Below are positions 8,291 through 19,989 of a stretch of DNA of 64,000 nucleotides, in pieces (position 1 is the first letter of the stretch; each line of letters starts with the position of its first letter). The stretch covers positions 3,974,598-4,038,597 of the forward strand of contig NZ_CM002139.1 of the NCBI RefSeq assembly GCF_000454545.1, read 5' to 3'. The notes below the pieces were generated by a model that made no database searches, was not told the origin of the DNA, and saw nothing but the letters and a program-made list of their open reading frames with translations. Made by a program: the position numbers and the translations under genes. This stretch comes from Xanthomonas cassavae CFBP 4642 (GTDB lineage: Bacteria; Pseudomonadota; Gammaproteobacteria; Xanthomonadales; Xanthomonadaceae).

Positions 8291-9736
8291 ATGCCCGAGA
8301 GCTTTCTCTTTTACGACCTGGAAACCTTCGGCCAGGACCCGCGCCGCACCCGCATTGCGCAGTTTGCAGCCGTGCGCACCGATGCGCAGCTGCGCGTGAT
8401 CGAAGAGCCGATCAGCTTCTTCGTGCAGCCCGCCGACGACCTGCTGCCCTCGCCCTACGCCACCATGGTCACCGGCATCACGCCGCAGCATGCGCTGCGC
8501 GAAGGCGTAACCGAAGCCGAAGCGTTCGCACGGATCGCCGAGCAGATGAGCCGCCCGCAGACCTGCACGCTGGGCTACAACTCGATCCGCTTCGACGACG
8601 AGTTCGTGCGCTGCGGCCTGTTCCGCAATTTCTACGACCCATACGAGCGCGAGTGGCGCGGCGGCAATTCGCGCTGGGACCTGCTGGATGTGCTGCGCCT
8701 GGTGCATGCATTGCGCCCGGACGGTATCGCCTGGCCGCAGCGCGAGGACGGCGCCACCTCGTTCAAGCTCGAACACCTGGCCAATGCCAACGACGTGCGC
8801 GAGGGCGATGCGCATGAGGCCCTGTCCGACGTGTACGCCACCATCGGCATGGCGCGCAAATTCCAGCAGCACCAGCCGAAGTTGTGGGACTACGCGCTGC
8901 GCCTGCGCGACAAGCGCTTTGCCGCCACACTGCTGGATGTGATCGGCATGCAGCCGGTGCTGCACATCTCCCAGCGCTATCCGGCCTCGCGCCTGTGCGC
9001 AGCAGTGGTGTTGCCGCTGACCCGGCACCCACGCATCGACAGCCGGGTGATCGTGTTCGATCTGGACGGCGACCCGGAGGTGCTGCTGCGGCTGAGCCCG
9101 GAGGAGATCGCCGAGCGGTTGTACATCCGCGCCGCCGATCTGCCCGAGGGCGAACAACGCATTCCGCTCAAGGAAGTGCATCTGAACAAGTCGCCGGCGC
9201 TGGTCGCCTGGCAGCATCTGCGCGACGCCGATTTCCAGCGCCTAGACGTGGACCGCGACGCGGTGCTGGCCAAGGCCGAACGCCTGCGCGCCCTCGGCCC
9301 CGCCCTGGCCGAGAAGGTCCGCCAGGTCTATGCCAGCGAGCGCGGCGCCGGTGCGGCAGGCAACGATGCCGACGCCTCGCTCTACAACGGCTTCCTGGCC
9401 GAAGGCGACAAGCGCCTGCTGACCCGGGTGCGCGCCAGCGCGCCCGCCGAGCTGGGCGCGCTGGAGGCGCGGTTCCGCGACCCGCGCCTGATCGAGTTGC
9501 TGTTCCGCTACCGCGCGCGCAACTGGCCGCAGACGCTGTCGTTGGACGAGCAGGAACGCTGGAACCAGTATCGCCGCAAGCGCCTGCTCGAAGACCACGG
9601 GCTGGGCGAAGTCACCCTGGACCAGTACCGCGCACAGATTGCGGATTTACGGCTTGCTCACCCCGACGATGCTACCAAGCAAGCCCTACTCGACCAGCTC
9701 GCCGCCTGGGGTTCGGACCTCCAACGCACGCTATGA
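8291..9736 (+). CDS. sbcB: Exodeoxyribonuclease I
   Basis: The 481-aa 3'-5' single-strand DNA exonuclease acts in recombination and mismatch repair. The DEDDh catalytic residues begin with Asp10 and Glu12 in FYDLETFG, followed by TLGYNSIRFDDEF and HEALSDVYAT. The SH3-like and C-terminal helical regions characteristic of ExoI follow, ending near LAAWGSDLQRTL. The ATG at 8291 is chosen because the catalytic motif follows ten residues later; upstream in-frame sequence is not conserved-looking. Its stop overlaps the next start (ATGA at 9733-9736). Confidence 0.96.
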   Translation: MPESFLFYDLETFGQDPRRTRIAQFAAVRTDAQLRVIEEPISFFVQPADDLLPSPYATMVTGITPQHALREGVTEAEAFARIAEQMSRPQTCTLGYNSIRFDDEFVRCGLFRNFYDPYEREWRGGNSRWDLLDVLRLVHALRPDGIAWPQREDGATSFKLEHLANANDVREGDAHEALSDVYATIGMARKFQQHQPKLWDYALRLRDKRFAATLLDVIGMQPVLHISQRYPASRLCAAVVLPLTRHPRIDSRVIVFDLDGDPEVLLRLSPEEIAERLYIRAADLPEGEQRIPLKEVHLNKSPALVAWQHLRDADFQRLDVDRDAVLAKAERLRALGPALAEKVRQVYASERGAGAAGNDADASLYNGFLAEGDKRLLTRVRASAPAELGALEARFRDPRLIELLFRYRARNWPQTLSLDEQERWNQYRRKRLLEDHGLGEVTLDQYRAQIADLRLAHPDDATKQALLDQLAAWGSDLQRTL

Positions 9737-10419
9737 CCACCTATTTTTCCGACGCCAGTTTCAAGTTCCTGCGCGCCCTGGCCCGCCACAACGACAAGAC
9801 CTGGTTCAACGACCACCGGCATCAGTATGAGGCGCATGTGCGCCAGCCGTTCCTGCAGCTGATCACCGATCTGCAACCAGGCCTGGCGCAGGTGAGCGAA
9901 CACTATCGCGCCGACCCCAAGACCCAGGGTGGCTCGCTGTTTCGCATCTACCGCGACGCGCGTTTTTCCAACGACAAATCGCCGTACAAGAACTGGCAGG
10001 GCGCGCGTCTGTTCCATGCGCGCCGGCGCGAATTACCGGCCCCCTCGTTCTATCTCCATCTGCAGCCGGGCGAGAGCTTCGTTGGCGCAGGTCTGTGGCA
10101 TCCGGAACCGGACACCCAGCGCAAGCTGCGGCAGTTCATCTTCGACAACCCCGGTAGCTGGAAAGCGGCCGCGCATAACCCCAAGTTGCGTCGCAAGTTT
10201 GCGCTGGACGACAGCGAAAAGCTGGTGCGTTCACCGCGTGGCTTTCCCAACGATTTCGAGTTCATCGACGATCTCAAGCACCGCAACTGGGCCTACCTGC
10301 GCCACCTGGACGACACCGTCATGACCGGGCCACGCCTGCGCCAGACCATCGAGGCGGACCTGGTGACGCTGGCGCCGTTTGTCGATTATCTGTGTGCGGC
10401 GCTGGATCTGGAATTCTGA
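9733..10419 (+). CDS. DUF2461 (TIGR02453) family protein
   Basis: The 228-aa soluble protein carries hallmarks of the DUF2461 family: an N-terminal FKFLRALARHNDKTWFNDHR, RIYRDARFSNDKSPYKNW in the middle (about residues 74-91), and a C-terminal RNWAYLRHLDD. The biochemical role of the family is not established. Its start codon overlaps the exonuclease I stop as ATGA, so translation of the two is probably coupled, which hints at a role with nucleic acids but proves nothing. Confidence 0.85.
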   Translation: MTTYFSDASFKFLRALARHNDKTWFNDHRHQYEAHVRQPFLQLITDLQPGLAQVSEHYRADPKTQGGSLFRIYRDARFSNDKSPYKNWQGARLFHARRRELPAPSFYLHLQPGESFVGAGLWHPEPDTQRKLRQFIFDNPGSWKAAAHNPKLRRKFALDDSEKLVRSPRGFPNDFEFIDDLKHRNWAYLRHLDDTVMTGPRLRQTIEADLVTLAPFVDYLCAALDLEF

Positions 10420-10538
10420 TGCGGCAGGCGGCAGGCGCAGTGCCGCCTTCGCCGTAGCGCGTGTGATCGGGCCCATGCCTGCACGCACTGGCTGCGCGCA
10501 ACCACCACCCCACCGACCCTGGCAACGGAGTGCGAACG

Positions 10539-11105
10539 ATGAAGAAGCGTTGGTGGTTATTGCCCCTGGCAATGATGGTCCTGCTGGCCGGCTATGTGGT
10601 GGCCGGGCCGTATCTGGCGATCCGTGGCATCAGCCACGCGATCGCCGAGCGCGATGCCGCGCAGCTGGACCGCTACGTGGATTTCCCCAGCCTGCGCGTC
10701 AATCTCAAGGCGCAGCTGGACGATTATCTGGTGCGACAGGCCGGCAGCAGCATGCAATCGAGCCTGCTCGGCGGCTTCGCCCTGCAACTGGCCAGCGGCA
10801 TCAGCGGCGCCGGCGTGGATACCTTGGTGACGCCGCTGGGCATCGGTGCCTTGCTACAAGGCCATAGCGTGTGGAATCGCATGATCGGCGATACCGTCAG
10901 TGCCGATACCTACGCGGCGCCGGCACCGGCGCGTCCGTTGCACGGCGCCACGCAGCGCTTCGAATCCACCCGACGCTTCACCGCCACGACGCAGACCGCC
11001 AACGGTGCGCCGGTGACCTTCGTGCTGACCCGCCAGGGCCTGCGCTGGCGGCTGACCGATATCCAGTTGCCGCTGACCGACGCCACCCCAGCGCCAACGC
11101 GCTAG
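10539..11105 (+). CDS. DUF2939-type membrane-anchored protein
   Basis: The 188-aa protein has an N-terminal hydrophobic segment (WWLLPLAMMVLLAGYVVAGP, about residues 5-24) followed by a soluble domain that begins with the DUF2939 signature YLAIRGISHAIAERDAAQLDRYVDFPSLRVNLK-like pattern. It is probably an inner-membrane protein with a periplasmic domain or an exported protein. Function is unknown. ATG at 10539 has CGGAG eight to nine bases upstream; an in-frame GTG at 10530 is possible. It ends just before a pair of 143-bp-family repeats. Confidence 0.75.
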   Translation: MKKRWWLLPLAMMVLLAGYVVAGPYLAIRGISHAIAERDAAQLDRYVDFPSLRVNLKAQLDDYLVRQAGSSMQSSLLGGFALQLASGISGAGVDTLVTPLGIGALLQGHSVWNRMIGDTVSADTYAAPAPARPLHGATQRFESTRRFTATTQTANGAPVTFVLTRQGLRWRLTDIQLPLTDATPAPTR

Positions 11106-11151
11106 TGCGCGGCGCAGCAGTGCGTTGCCGGGAGCAGGAGCGTCGCGCACC

Positions 11152-11285
11152 AGAGCCGCTGACACCTCGACGACGCAACCGCCAGGCGGATGCTGCCGGT
11201 GCCCGGAATCCTTCTGGACCACCCGTACATTCCGGTTCCTGCAATGCCAGCCGCACCCACTTGATAACTGCTCGCCTCGGGGTGT
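11152..11285 (-). repeat. Diverged copy of the 143-bp inverted-end repeat family
   Basis: Read on the minus strand this matches the other copies through the core (GGAACCGGAATGTACGGGTG, then GGCACCGGCAGC) and the flanking GAGCAGTTATCAAGTGGGTG. The end near 11152 retains AGAGCCGC-like sequence in place of GCCGCTCT. Its other terminal repeat is no longer recognisable. With the next copy it fills most of the 510-bp space between the DUF2939 gene and the SpeE-like gene; I see no coding signal there. Confidence 0.6.
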
Positions 11286-11366
11286 GATGCGCTCGCAGGT
11301 CGGCGTGCCAGTTCAATGGCACGCGCACGCCGATAGGTGATTGCCGGGAAACTGCCGGGGCCGTTT

Positions 11367-11509
11367 AGAGCGGCCAACAAAACTACTGCGCAGCCGTCAA
11401 GCGGGCGCGGTCGGTGCTCGGAATCCTCATGTACCACTCGTACACTCCGGTTCCTGCGCGCCGCCCGCACCCACCTAACGACTGCTCGCTACGTTCTGTT
11501 AGCCGCTCT
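11367..11509 (-). repeat. 143-bp repeat with terminal inverted repeats
   Basis: The boundaries are AGAGCGGCCAACAAAAC at 11367-11383 and its near-inverse, GTTCTGTTAGCCGCTCT, at 11493-11509. On the minus strand the interior reads GTAGCGAGCAGTCGTTAGG, then GGAACCGGAGTGTACGAGTG and GAGCACCGACCGCGCCCGC. Copies at 14380-14523 and 42639-42781 share length, ends and interior. No transposase is encoded, so it resembles a miniature inverted-repeat element or structured intergenic repeat. Confidence 0.8.
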
Positions 11510-11615
11510 TAGCCTCAGCACAGGTGCGGCATATCGCACGCTGTCGATCCACCCACCGGCCACGCTGCGCCGGCGCCACGCCAACCAGCCAAGCCGTATA
11601 TCGGCACTGGCCGGG

Positions 11616-12356
11616 TTACGAAAACCGCCAGGCACGCTCCAGCCACGCTGCCTGCAGCCGCTGCATCGCCGGACGCAGCTGGCGGCGTGCCGCCCATGGC
11701 AATCCCGCCAGGGCCTGCCCCGGCGTTCCCGGGGTACCTCGGCGGTTCCAGGCGATTACCACCTGGTTGCGCAGATCCTGCTCGGGCAATACCAGTACCA
11801 ACCCGTCGAAGATCGAACGCAGCTGCGCCAGCGGCTCTGCGACCGGCACGTCGTATAGATTCAGTGCCATCACGCCACCGGGGGTCAGCGCAGCGTGGCA
11901 CTGTGCGTAGAACTCACAGGTGCACAGCGCCGGCGGGATGCCATCGGCATCGTAGGCATCCAGCAGCAACAGGTCGTATCGCCCGTCCCGCCCCCTGATC
12001 CACTGCGCACCATCGCCCAGGCTGATCTCCAGCCGCGCATCGTCGGGTGGCAGCGCGAACGCATCGCGCAGTGCCAGCACCTGCGCATCGGCCTCCACCG
12101 CCTCGATACGCGTGTGACGCAGATAGCGGTGGCAGAACTTCAACTGCGCACCACCGCCCATGCCGATCAAGCCGATACATGCAGGATGCGGCTGCAACCA
12201 CATGGCGGCCAGCATGCTGCGCGTATACGGCAATACCAGCCGATGCGGCGCCCAGCGCGCCATGCGGGTCTGCACCGTGTCGTGGCTGAAAGACAGCTCC
12301 AGCGTGCGCCAGGTGCGACGCAATGCCACGCGCAATGGCGGCGGCGCTTCGCTCAT
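11616..12356 (-). CDS. Spermidine synthase-like (SpeE fold) protein
   Basis: The 246-aa protein has the Rossmann methyltransferase-like core of polyamine aminopropyltransferases: IGLIGMGGGAQLKFC (about residues 62-76), IEAVEADAQVLALRDAF (acidic AdoMet-ribose site), and LLLLDAYDADGIPPAL (about 129-144). It is shorter than true SpeE, lacks the usual N-terminal strand domain, and the catalytic DSTD-type motif is replaced by DAYD, so aminopropyl transfer is not assured. Its start overlaps the stop of the upstream 5'-nucleotidase gene by ATGA (12353-12356). Confidence 0.75.
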   Translation of the reverse strand: MSEAPPPLRVALRRTWRTLELSFSHDTVQTRMARWAPHRLVLPYTRSMLAAMWLQPHPACIGLIGMGGGAQLKFCHRYLRHTRIEAVEADAQVLALRDAFALPPDDARLEISLGDGAQWIRGRDGRYDLLLLDAYDADGIPPALCTCEFYAQCHAALTPGGVMALNLYDVPVAEPLAQLRSIFDGLVLVLPEQDLRNQVVIAWNRRGTPGTPGQALAGLPWAARRQLRPAMQRLQAAWLERAWRFS

Positions 12357-13318
12357 CGGCTCGGCGGATCGTTGGCCACGCCGTGCGGCACGTGGCCAGC
12401 CGCCACATGCTGATGCTGGCGTGCGCTGTCGATGTTGTGCTGCGAATCGTCGAAGAAGATATCCGCGCCGAATGCTTCAAGGAACGGCCCCTTGTGTCGG
12501 CCGCCGAGAAACAGCGCCTCGTCCAGGCGCACGCCCCACTCGCGCAGGGTACGGATCACCCGCTCGTGCGCCGGCGCCGAGCGCGCAGTAACCAGCGCGG
12601 TGCGGATCGGCGAGGCTTCGCCGGGCGGGAACGCCGCCTGCAGCGCATGCAGTGCCGAGAGAAAGTTGCGAAACGGCCCCACCGACAACGGCTCGCGCGC
12701 ACGTTCGCGCTCATGCCGGCCGAAGGCTTCCACACCCTGCTCGCGCGAGATGCGTTCGCTCTCGTCGCCAAAGATCACCGCGTCACCGTCGAAGGCGATG
12801 CGCAGCTGCGTGGACAGCCGGCTTTCGTCGTTGTCCGCGATCGCTGCAGCCGCCTCGGCGCGTTCACCAGGCGCACGCGGCATGATGGTCGCTGCGGCAA
12901 TGCCGTGGGTCAGCGCACGCCGCACCGAGTCCGGGTTGGCCGAGAGGAACAGATCGGTGCCGAACGGTTTGACGTACGGCCAGGTCGGCTCGCCGGAGGT
13001 GAAGGTCGCGCGCACGATGCCCAGGTTGTAATGCTGGATCGAATTGAAGATGCGCAGGCCGGTATCGGCCGAATTGCGCGACAGCAGGATCACTTCCACG
13101 CGCGGGGTTTCTTCGGGCACGTCGTGGTTGAGCGCGAGCAGCTTGCGCACCACCGGAAACGCCACGCCCGGCTGCAGGATGTCGTCCTCGTGCTCGCGTT
13201 GGAACGCAGAATACGCCTCCACCCCGCTGGATTCGAACAAGGCGTGGCCCTCTTCGAGATCGAATAGCGCGCGCGAGGTCACCGCGACGGTCAATAACCT
13301 GGGGGAGTTGTCAGCCAT
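12353..13318 (-). CDS. 5'-nucleotidase, cytosolic NT5C1-like family
   Basis: The 321-aa protein belongs to the family of bacterial relatives of cytosolic 5'-nucleotidase IA, which dephosphorylate nucleoside monophosphates. It contains RLLTVAVTSRALFDLEEGH at the N-terminus and an HAD-type C-terminus with RTALVTARSAPAHERV, then LGGRHKGPFL and DIFFDDSQ. The ATG at 13318 was chosen; a frame opening at 13360 would add 14 residues encoded by the GGGATT-type repeat there. It is translationally coupled to the SpeE-like gene. Confidence 0.85.
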   Translation of the reverse strand: MADNSPRLLTVAVTSRALFDLEEGHALFESSGVEAYSAFQREHEDDILQPGVAFPVVRKLLALNHDVPEETPRVEVILLSRNSADTGLRIFNSIQHYNLGIVRATFTSGEPTWPYVKPFGTDLFLSANPDSVRRALTHGIAAATIMPRAPGERAEAAAAIADNDESRLSTQLRIAFDGDAVIFGDESERISREQGVEAFGRHERERAREPLSVGPFRNFLSALHALQAAFPPGEASPIRTALVTARSAPAHERVIRTLREWGVRLDEALFLGGRHKGPFLEAFGADIFFDDSQHNIDSARQHQHVAAGHVPHGVANDPPSR

Positions 13319-13325
13319 TTGGGTG

Positions 13326-13481
13326 CCGGGATTGGAGATTGGGGAGTCGGGATTGGTCAAGGCAACAGCGCAATGCTGCTGCAGCCACAGCGCTGCATCC
13401 TACCGTTTCCACAGCACGCGCCGCGCAATGCTGCGCTGTCGATCTGCCCAATCCCAAATCGCAAATGCCCAATCCCCGCCC
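13326..13481. repeat. Inverted pair of GGGATTGG-type arms
   Basis: The left arm at 13326-13358 is made of GGGATTGGAGATTGGGGAGT-like units. The right arm at 13447-13481 has the complementary units (CCCAATCCCAAATC, CCCAATCCCC). About 90 bp of unrelated sequence lies between. It occupies the space between the 5'-nucleotidase and NAD kinase genes, with the right arm directly against the NAD kinase stop codon. Similar pairs occur at 39163-39411, 51583-51690 and 55094-55166. Confidence 0.7.
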
Positions 13482-14258
13482 TCAAACTGCAAACTGCTCG
13501 CTGAAGATGCGTTCTTCCAGGTTATGTTCCGGGTCGAACAGCAGGGTCACGCGGCGTTGCGTGGATTCACGGATGGTCACTTCCACCACATCGCGGATTT
13601 CGTGCGAATCGGCGGTGACGCTGACCGGACGTTTGTAGGGATCGAGCACGCGGAAGCGCACTTCGGTATCGGCCTTGAGGATGGCGCCGCGCCAGCGTCG
13701 CGGGCGATACGGCGCGATCGGGGTCAGCGCCAGGGTGTGCGAGCCCAGTGGCAGGATCGGACCATGCGCCGAATAGTTGTAGGCCGTGCTGCCGGCCGGG
13801 GTGGCCACCATCACGCCGTCGCCGATCAGCTCGGCAATGCGGGTCTGCCCATTGAGATCCACGCTCAGATGCGCAGCCTGACGGGTCTGCCGCAGCAGCG
13901 AAACCTCGTTGTAGGCCAGCGAGCCGGCACTGGTACCGGATTCGGTCTGCACCAGCATTTCCAGTGGCCGCAGGTGGGCGGGCTCGGCGCGTTGCAGACG
14001 GGCCAACAGATCGTCCTCGTTGTCGCGATATTGGTTCATCAGGAACCCGACCGAGCCCAGCTTCATGCCGAACACCGGTTTGTCGGCAGCACCATGGCGA
14101 TGCAGGGTCTGCAGCATGAAGCCGTCCCCGCCCAGGGCGCAGACCACGTCGGCCGTTTCCAGCGGATGATCGCCGTAGCGCTGCACCAGGCGCGCGCGCG
14201 CATTGGCCGCGGGCTCGGTCGGGCTGGCCAGGAAAGCGATACGGGGCGGTGCGGTCAT
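13482..14258 (-). CDS. nadK: NAD kinase
   Basis: The 258-aa cytoplasmic enzyme phosphorylates NAD to NADP. The signature GGDG lies in [18 protein letters not shown] (about residues 38-55), with [21 protein letters not shown] and [21 protein letters not shown] following, all typical. Length is normal for the short gammaproteobacterial form. ATG at 14258 gives [12 protein letters not shown]; the open frame continues upstream but runs into the repeat at 14380-14523. It uses the NAD made by the kynurenine route encoded earlier, though it is not in that operon. Confidence 0.95.
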   Translation of the reverse strand: MTAPPRIAFLASPTEPAANARARLVQRYGDHPLETADVVCALGGDGFMLQTLHRHGAADKPVFGMKLGSVGFLMNQYRDNEDDLLARLQRAEPAHLRPLEMLVQTESGTSAGSLAYNEVSLLRQTRQAAHLSVDLNGQTRIAELIGDGVMVATPAGSTAYNYSAHGPILPLGSHTLALTPIAPYRPRRWRGAILKADTEVRFRVLDPYKRPVSVTADSHEIRDVVEVTIRESTQRRVTLLFDPEHNLEERIFSEQFAV

Positions 14259-14379
14259 CGTCGACTCCAGAACGTGCGAATCAGCATACCGCAGCCCCGT
14301 GGCGGGCTTGTTGCCGCTGCGTCCTGCCCTCGCCTGCGCGGCCGCAATGCGTTCGCGCGTGCAGGCGCTGCCACGCCTC

Positions 14380-14523
14380 AGAGCGGCAGACAAAACGTGG
14401 CGAGCGGTCGTCAGGCGGGGGGCGGACGGCGCGGAGGAACCGGAGTGTACGCGTGGTACATGCCGCACCGCGCACCGGCCGCGCCCGCCTGACGGTGAGC
14501 GCAGTCGTTTTGGTGGCTGCTCT
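14380..14523 (+). repeat. 144-bp repeat with terminal inverted repeats
   Basis: The ends are AGAGCGGCAGACAAAACG (14380-14397) and CGTTTTGGTGGCTGCTCT (14506-14523), imperfect inverses. The core GGAACCGGAGTGTACGCGTG and GCACCGGCCGCGCCCGCCTG match the copy at 42639-42781 closely. It lies in the 349-bp space between the start of NAD kinase and the stop of rlmKL, otherwise without visible genes. Confidence 0.8.
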
Positions 14524-14607
14524 GCGCCGTGTGCCGATGCGGCAACTGCGCTTGCTGGCGACTTTGCCACCGCACGCAGCACTGCATCGCACACAGCCAG
14601 GCTGGGC

Positions 14608-16872
<2,265 letters not shown>

Positions 16873-16909
16873 TTACCACCCCCGCCGGCCGCATCGCCTG
16901 CCGCGCGAT

Positions 16910-18166
16910 TCACCACGACGCCAGCGGCCACTGTGGCTGCGCGATATCCAGACGCTGCTGCAGGCCCAGCCGCTGCAGGAAGGCGGCGTCGTGCGAGGCC
17001 ACCAGCAGCGCGCCGGTGTAGCTGCGCAGCAGCGCGCCGGTGTAGCTGCGCAGCAGCGCCTCGATTGCCTCCAGCGAGGCCAGATCCAGGTGATTGGTGG
17101 GCTCGTCCAACAACAGCAGTTGCGCCGGCCGTGCCCGGTACGGCGCGCAGGCCAGCGCAGCCTTGAGCGGCTGCCCGCCGCTGAGCTGGCCGCAGGGCAG
17201 ATCCGCGCGCGCCCGATCCAGCCCCATCAGGGCCAGCCGCAGGCGCTGCGAACGCGCGGCGGTATCCGGGTCTGCGCCATACAGGTGCGCAAAAGCCGAG
17301 TGCGCCGGGTCCAGCATGCCCAGGTCCTGGTCCAGCTAGGCCACCGGCACATGCACCTGGCAATGGCCGGATGCCGGGCTCAGCTGGCCGCCCAGCAGTT
17401 GCAGCAACGAGGACTTGCCGCTGCCGTTGGGGCCGACCAAGCCGATACGCTGCTGCCCGTGCAGCAGCAGGTCCAGCTGTCGCCCGCCCCACCGCCGATC
17501 GCCGAGTCCCACCTGCTGCAGCGTTGCCGGCCGCCGCGACGCGATGGCTGGCTGCGCCGGCGCCGGTACGGCAATGGCCTGCGGGTCTTGCACCTGCGCC
17601 GCGGCCTGCACCACCGCCGCGGTCAGGTGCGCCTGCGCGATCTGCCGGCGATGTTGCAGACGCCCGGCACCGAGCTCGCTGCGCTGTTTCTGTGCACCGA
17701 GCAGGATCGGCGTCTGATTGGCCCGCGCGGCGCGGCGTGCCCCGCGCGCCTGACGTTGCTGTTGGCGTTGCTGCTGCGTCTGCAGCGCCTGCTCGCCACG
17801 CGCGCGGGCCTGCTTGCGCCGCGCGAGCAGCTCGGCCGCCGCCTGCTGCTCGTGAGCGCGCTGCTGCGCGTGATCGGTGTAGTTGCCGCCGTAGCTGCAC
17901 AGCCCCGGCGCCGACAGTTCGACGATGCGTTGCATGCGAGCTGGGCGGCTGGCAACTGCGGATCGCGCCCCGCCCAGCCCGTGTTGCTGCGGCGCGGCGG
18001 CAAAGCCGGCATGCGCCGTCCAGCGCTCGCTTACCAATTCGACATCGGCAGGCGCCACGCTACCGCGTTCGATACGCTCCAGCGCGTCCAGCACCGGCGC
18101 CACGCCGGCAAAGCGCGCGCCGAGCGGTGCAACACCCCAGGGGTCTGGCTCCGCACATGCCTGCAT
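16910..18166 (-). pseudogene. ABC-F ATPase gene, degraded
   Basis: Pieces of an ABC-F protein can be read on the minus strand. A first-domain remnant (VLDALERIERGSV, VELVSERW) has lost its Walker A and signature. A coiled Arg/Gln-rich linker follows, then a second domain with Walker A GLVGPNGSGKSS and, after an in-frame TAG at 17338-17336, LSGGQPLKAALA and LLLDEPTNHLDLASLEAI. The end carries a duplicated LLRSYTGA from a 24-bp tandem duplication near 17007-17054. N-terminal truncation, internal deletion, stop codon and duplication together indicate a dead gene. The normal role would be ribosome-associated translation or antibiotic protection. Confidence 0.8.
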
Positions 18167-18303
18167 ACGGCCACGCGTTCAAGCAACGGCGTGTTGCCGG
18201 GCTACAGGACATCGGCGTGCGGTTGGCAGCATTGGGCATCCGCGTGCCGGCGCGACAAGCCCCGCGCCGCTGCACCTTCGCGTGCGCTCCGACGCAGCCG
18301 CGC

Positions 18304-19257
18304 TCAGTCGGCAGGCTTTCGCGCGATCACCGTGGGAAACGCGCAGGTGCTGTCGTCGATGAAGCGCACGTCCACAAAGCCTGCGCGCTCCAGCTGCTCC
18401 CGGGTCTGCGCGTGGGTGCGGAACGAGATGGCAACCTGCACGATCTCGGCAAGCACCAGCGTCTGCAGACGCAGGCCCTCCGCATCGATCGCGTCCAAGT
18501 TCCAGGGAGACTCGGGAGACAAACCAGGTGGAGGCGTCAGTGCGCTGGTCACCAGCGTTCCACCCGGCCGCAAGCGATCGTAGAACCTGCCGTACAGCGC
18601 CACCACGCGCTCCTCGTCCGGCTCATAGATGTTCAGGCCATTGCTGGTCAGCACATCCACGCTGGCCGCCTCTCCCGGTGCCCAGGCATCGTCGAGCTGC
18701 AGCGACAGCTGGCCCTCCAGACCATGCTGGCTGGCGAGGCGGCGCGCGCCCTCCAGCGCCTCGGGATCGAGGTCGACGCCGATCAGGCGCACGCCGGGGC
18801 ACTGCCGATAGTCGAGCAGCAGCAGTTCGCCCATCCAGCCGCAAGGGATCGATGCCAGGACGATGCCCGGACGCAGCAACGCCTGCAGCTGTTGACGAAA
18901 AATGCCGAACCGCTCGCGCGTGGCCAACAGCGAGGGCATCGACTCGAACAACGCGTATTGCAGCGCCGGTGTCGACTCCTTCGCCAAGCTTCCCGATGGA
19001 TGGGTCACCATCTGGTGCGTCCATTCGGCATTGAGCCCGCGACTGACGAGCAGAAAGCGACCCAGCGCGAAGGTCCATAGCTCGTCCACCAGGGCAAGCA
19101 GTTCATCCACGTGCGCATCGGCGCCGCTGGCGGTGGCCCGCAGACGCGCGCGAACCGCCTGCAACAGGGCCTCGTCCTGCGGCGGGGTCTCGGTGGAATG
19201 GGAAATCAGCTGGCCACGAGAAGTGGATTGGCCCGGGTGCAGATCGTTGTCTTGCAT
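18304..19257 (-). CDS. Class I SAM-dependent methyltransferase-like protein
   Basis: The 317-aa protein has an N-terminal helical region (about residues 1-120), then a Rossmann core: LASIPCGWMGELLLLDY in place of the glycine-rich loop, GVDLDPEALEGARRLA as the acidic ribose-binding strand, VDVLTSNGLNIYEPDEERV and LRPGGTLVTSALTPPPG. The last two are typical methyltransferase strands 4 and 5. The substrate is unknown; the glycine loop is atypical. ATG at 19257 is used; the frame stays open further upstream, so a start at 19272 is possible. Confidence 0.7.
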   Translation of the reverse strand: MQDNDLHPGQSTSRGQLISHSTETPPQDEALLQAVRARLRATASGADAHVDELLALVDELWTFALGRFLLVSRGLNAEWTHQMVTHPSGSLAKESTPALQYALFESMPSLLATRERFGIFRQQLQALLRPGIVLASIPCGWMGELLLLDYRQCPGVRLIGVDLDPEALEGARRLASQHGLEGQLSLQLDDAWAPGEAASVDVLTSNGLNIYEPDEERVVALYGRFYDRLRPGGTLVTSALTPPPGLSPESPWNLDAIDAEGLRLQTLVLAEIVQVAISFRTHAQTREQLERAGFVDVRFIDDSTCAFPTVIARKPAD

Positions 19258-19442
19258 GGTCCGCCTCCGCATCGGCAATGGGGGATTCCATCGTCGTGCC
19301 CAAGGTTGCAGAGCCCACCACCGCGCGGTGGTCGGAAGGACGAGGCCAGTTGCCGGGAAACGAATCTTTGCCGGTGCGTGCATGCCGGCCGCTCCCGTCC
19401 ATCTCCAACGAACGGCCGCCGGTGACGTTGTCGCTGCCGCTC

Positions 19443-19949
19443 TCAGCCCAGTCCGAATGCCGGGTGATACGCCACATCGGCCAGGGGCAGCAGGCGGTCG
19501 CCGAATGCCAGCGCCTGCAGTTCCGATACCGGCGCTTCGGGCAGGGTCAGTCCGGGTTCGACCGCAAATTCCAGCTGTCTGAAGAAGCCCGGCGCACCCA
19601 ATGCCAGACAACCGGCCGCGCCGCGTTCGCGCAGATTCGCCAATGCCGCCTGCACCAGCCGCGTGCCCAGACCCTGGCGTTGATGCCCCGGCCCCACCGC
19701 CAAAGGCCCCAGCGCGTACCAGCCGGACGAGCCGTCCGACAGCGATACCGGCGAAACCGCCAGATGCCCCACCACGTAGCCGTCGTGATCGGCCACCAAC
19801 GACAACGCCAGCGCCTCGTCCTCGCGCAGTGCCGCGATCACGTGCTGCTCGTCGTGGCGGCTGTGGTCGTCGCGCATGAACGCGACCATGGTCAGAATCT
19901 CGATGGCGGCCGCATCGTCTTCACCGGCTGCGCGAATCAGCACGTTCAT
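19443..19949 (-). CDS. GNAT-family N-acetyltransferase
   Basis: The 168-aa protein carries the acetyl-CoA-binding GNAT signature: ALGPLAVGPGHQRQGLGTRL (about residues 88-107) with the Q-x-x-G-x-G pattern, followed by LVQAALANLRERG and LGAPGFFRQLEF. It resembles the YhbS group of predicted acetyltransferases. The substrate is unknown. ATG at 19949 gives MNVLIRAAGEDD, where homology begins. It lies 40 bp after the stop of the hydrolase gene on the same strand and is probably the last gene of that small operon. Confidence 0.85.
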   Translation of the reverse strand: MNVLIRAAGEDDAAAIEILTMVAFMRDDHSRHDEQHVIAALREDEALALSLVADHDGYVVGHLAVSPVSLSDGSSGWYALGPLAVGPGHQRQGLGTRLVQAALANLRERGAAGCLALGAPGFFRQLEFAVEPGLTLPEAPVSELQALAFGDRLLPLADVAYHPAFGLG

Positions 19950-19989
19950 CGCTGACCTCGTTGGCAGCGCCAGCCACGGCACGCGTGCA

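Noticed and set aside
13326..13481. CRISPR-like array from the repeated GGGATT units
   Set aside because: Units are short, imperfect and without regular unique spacers, and no cas gene is in the window.
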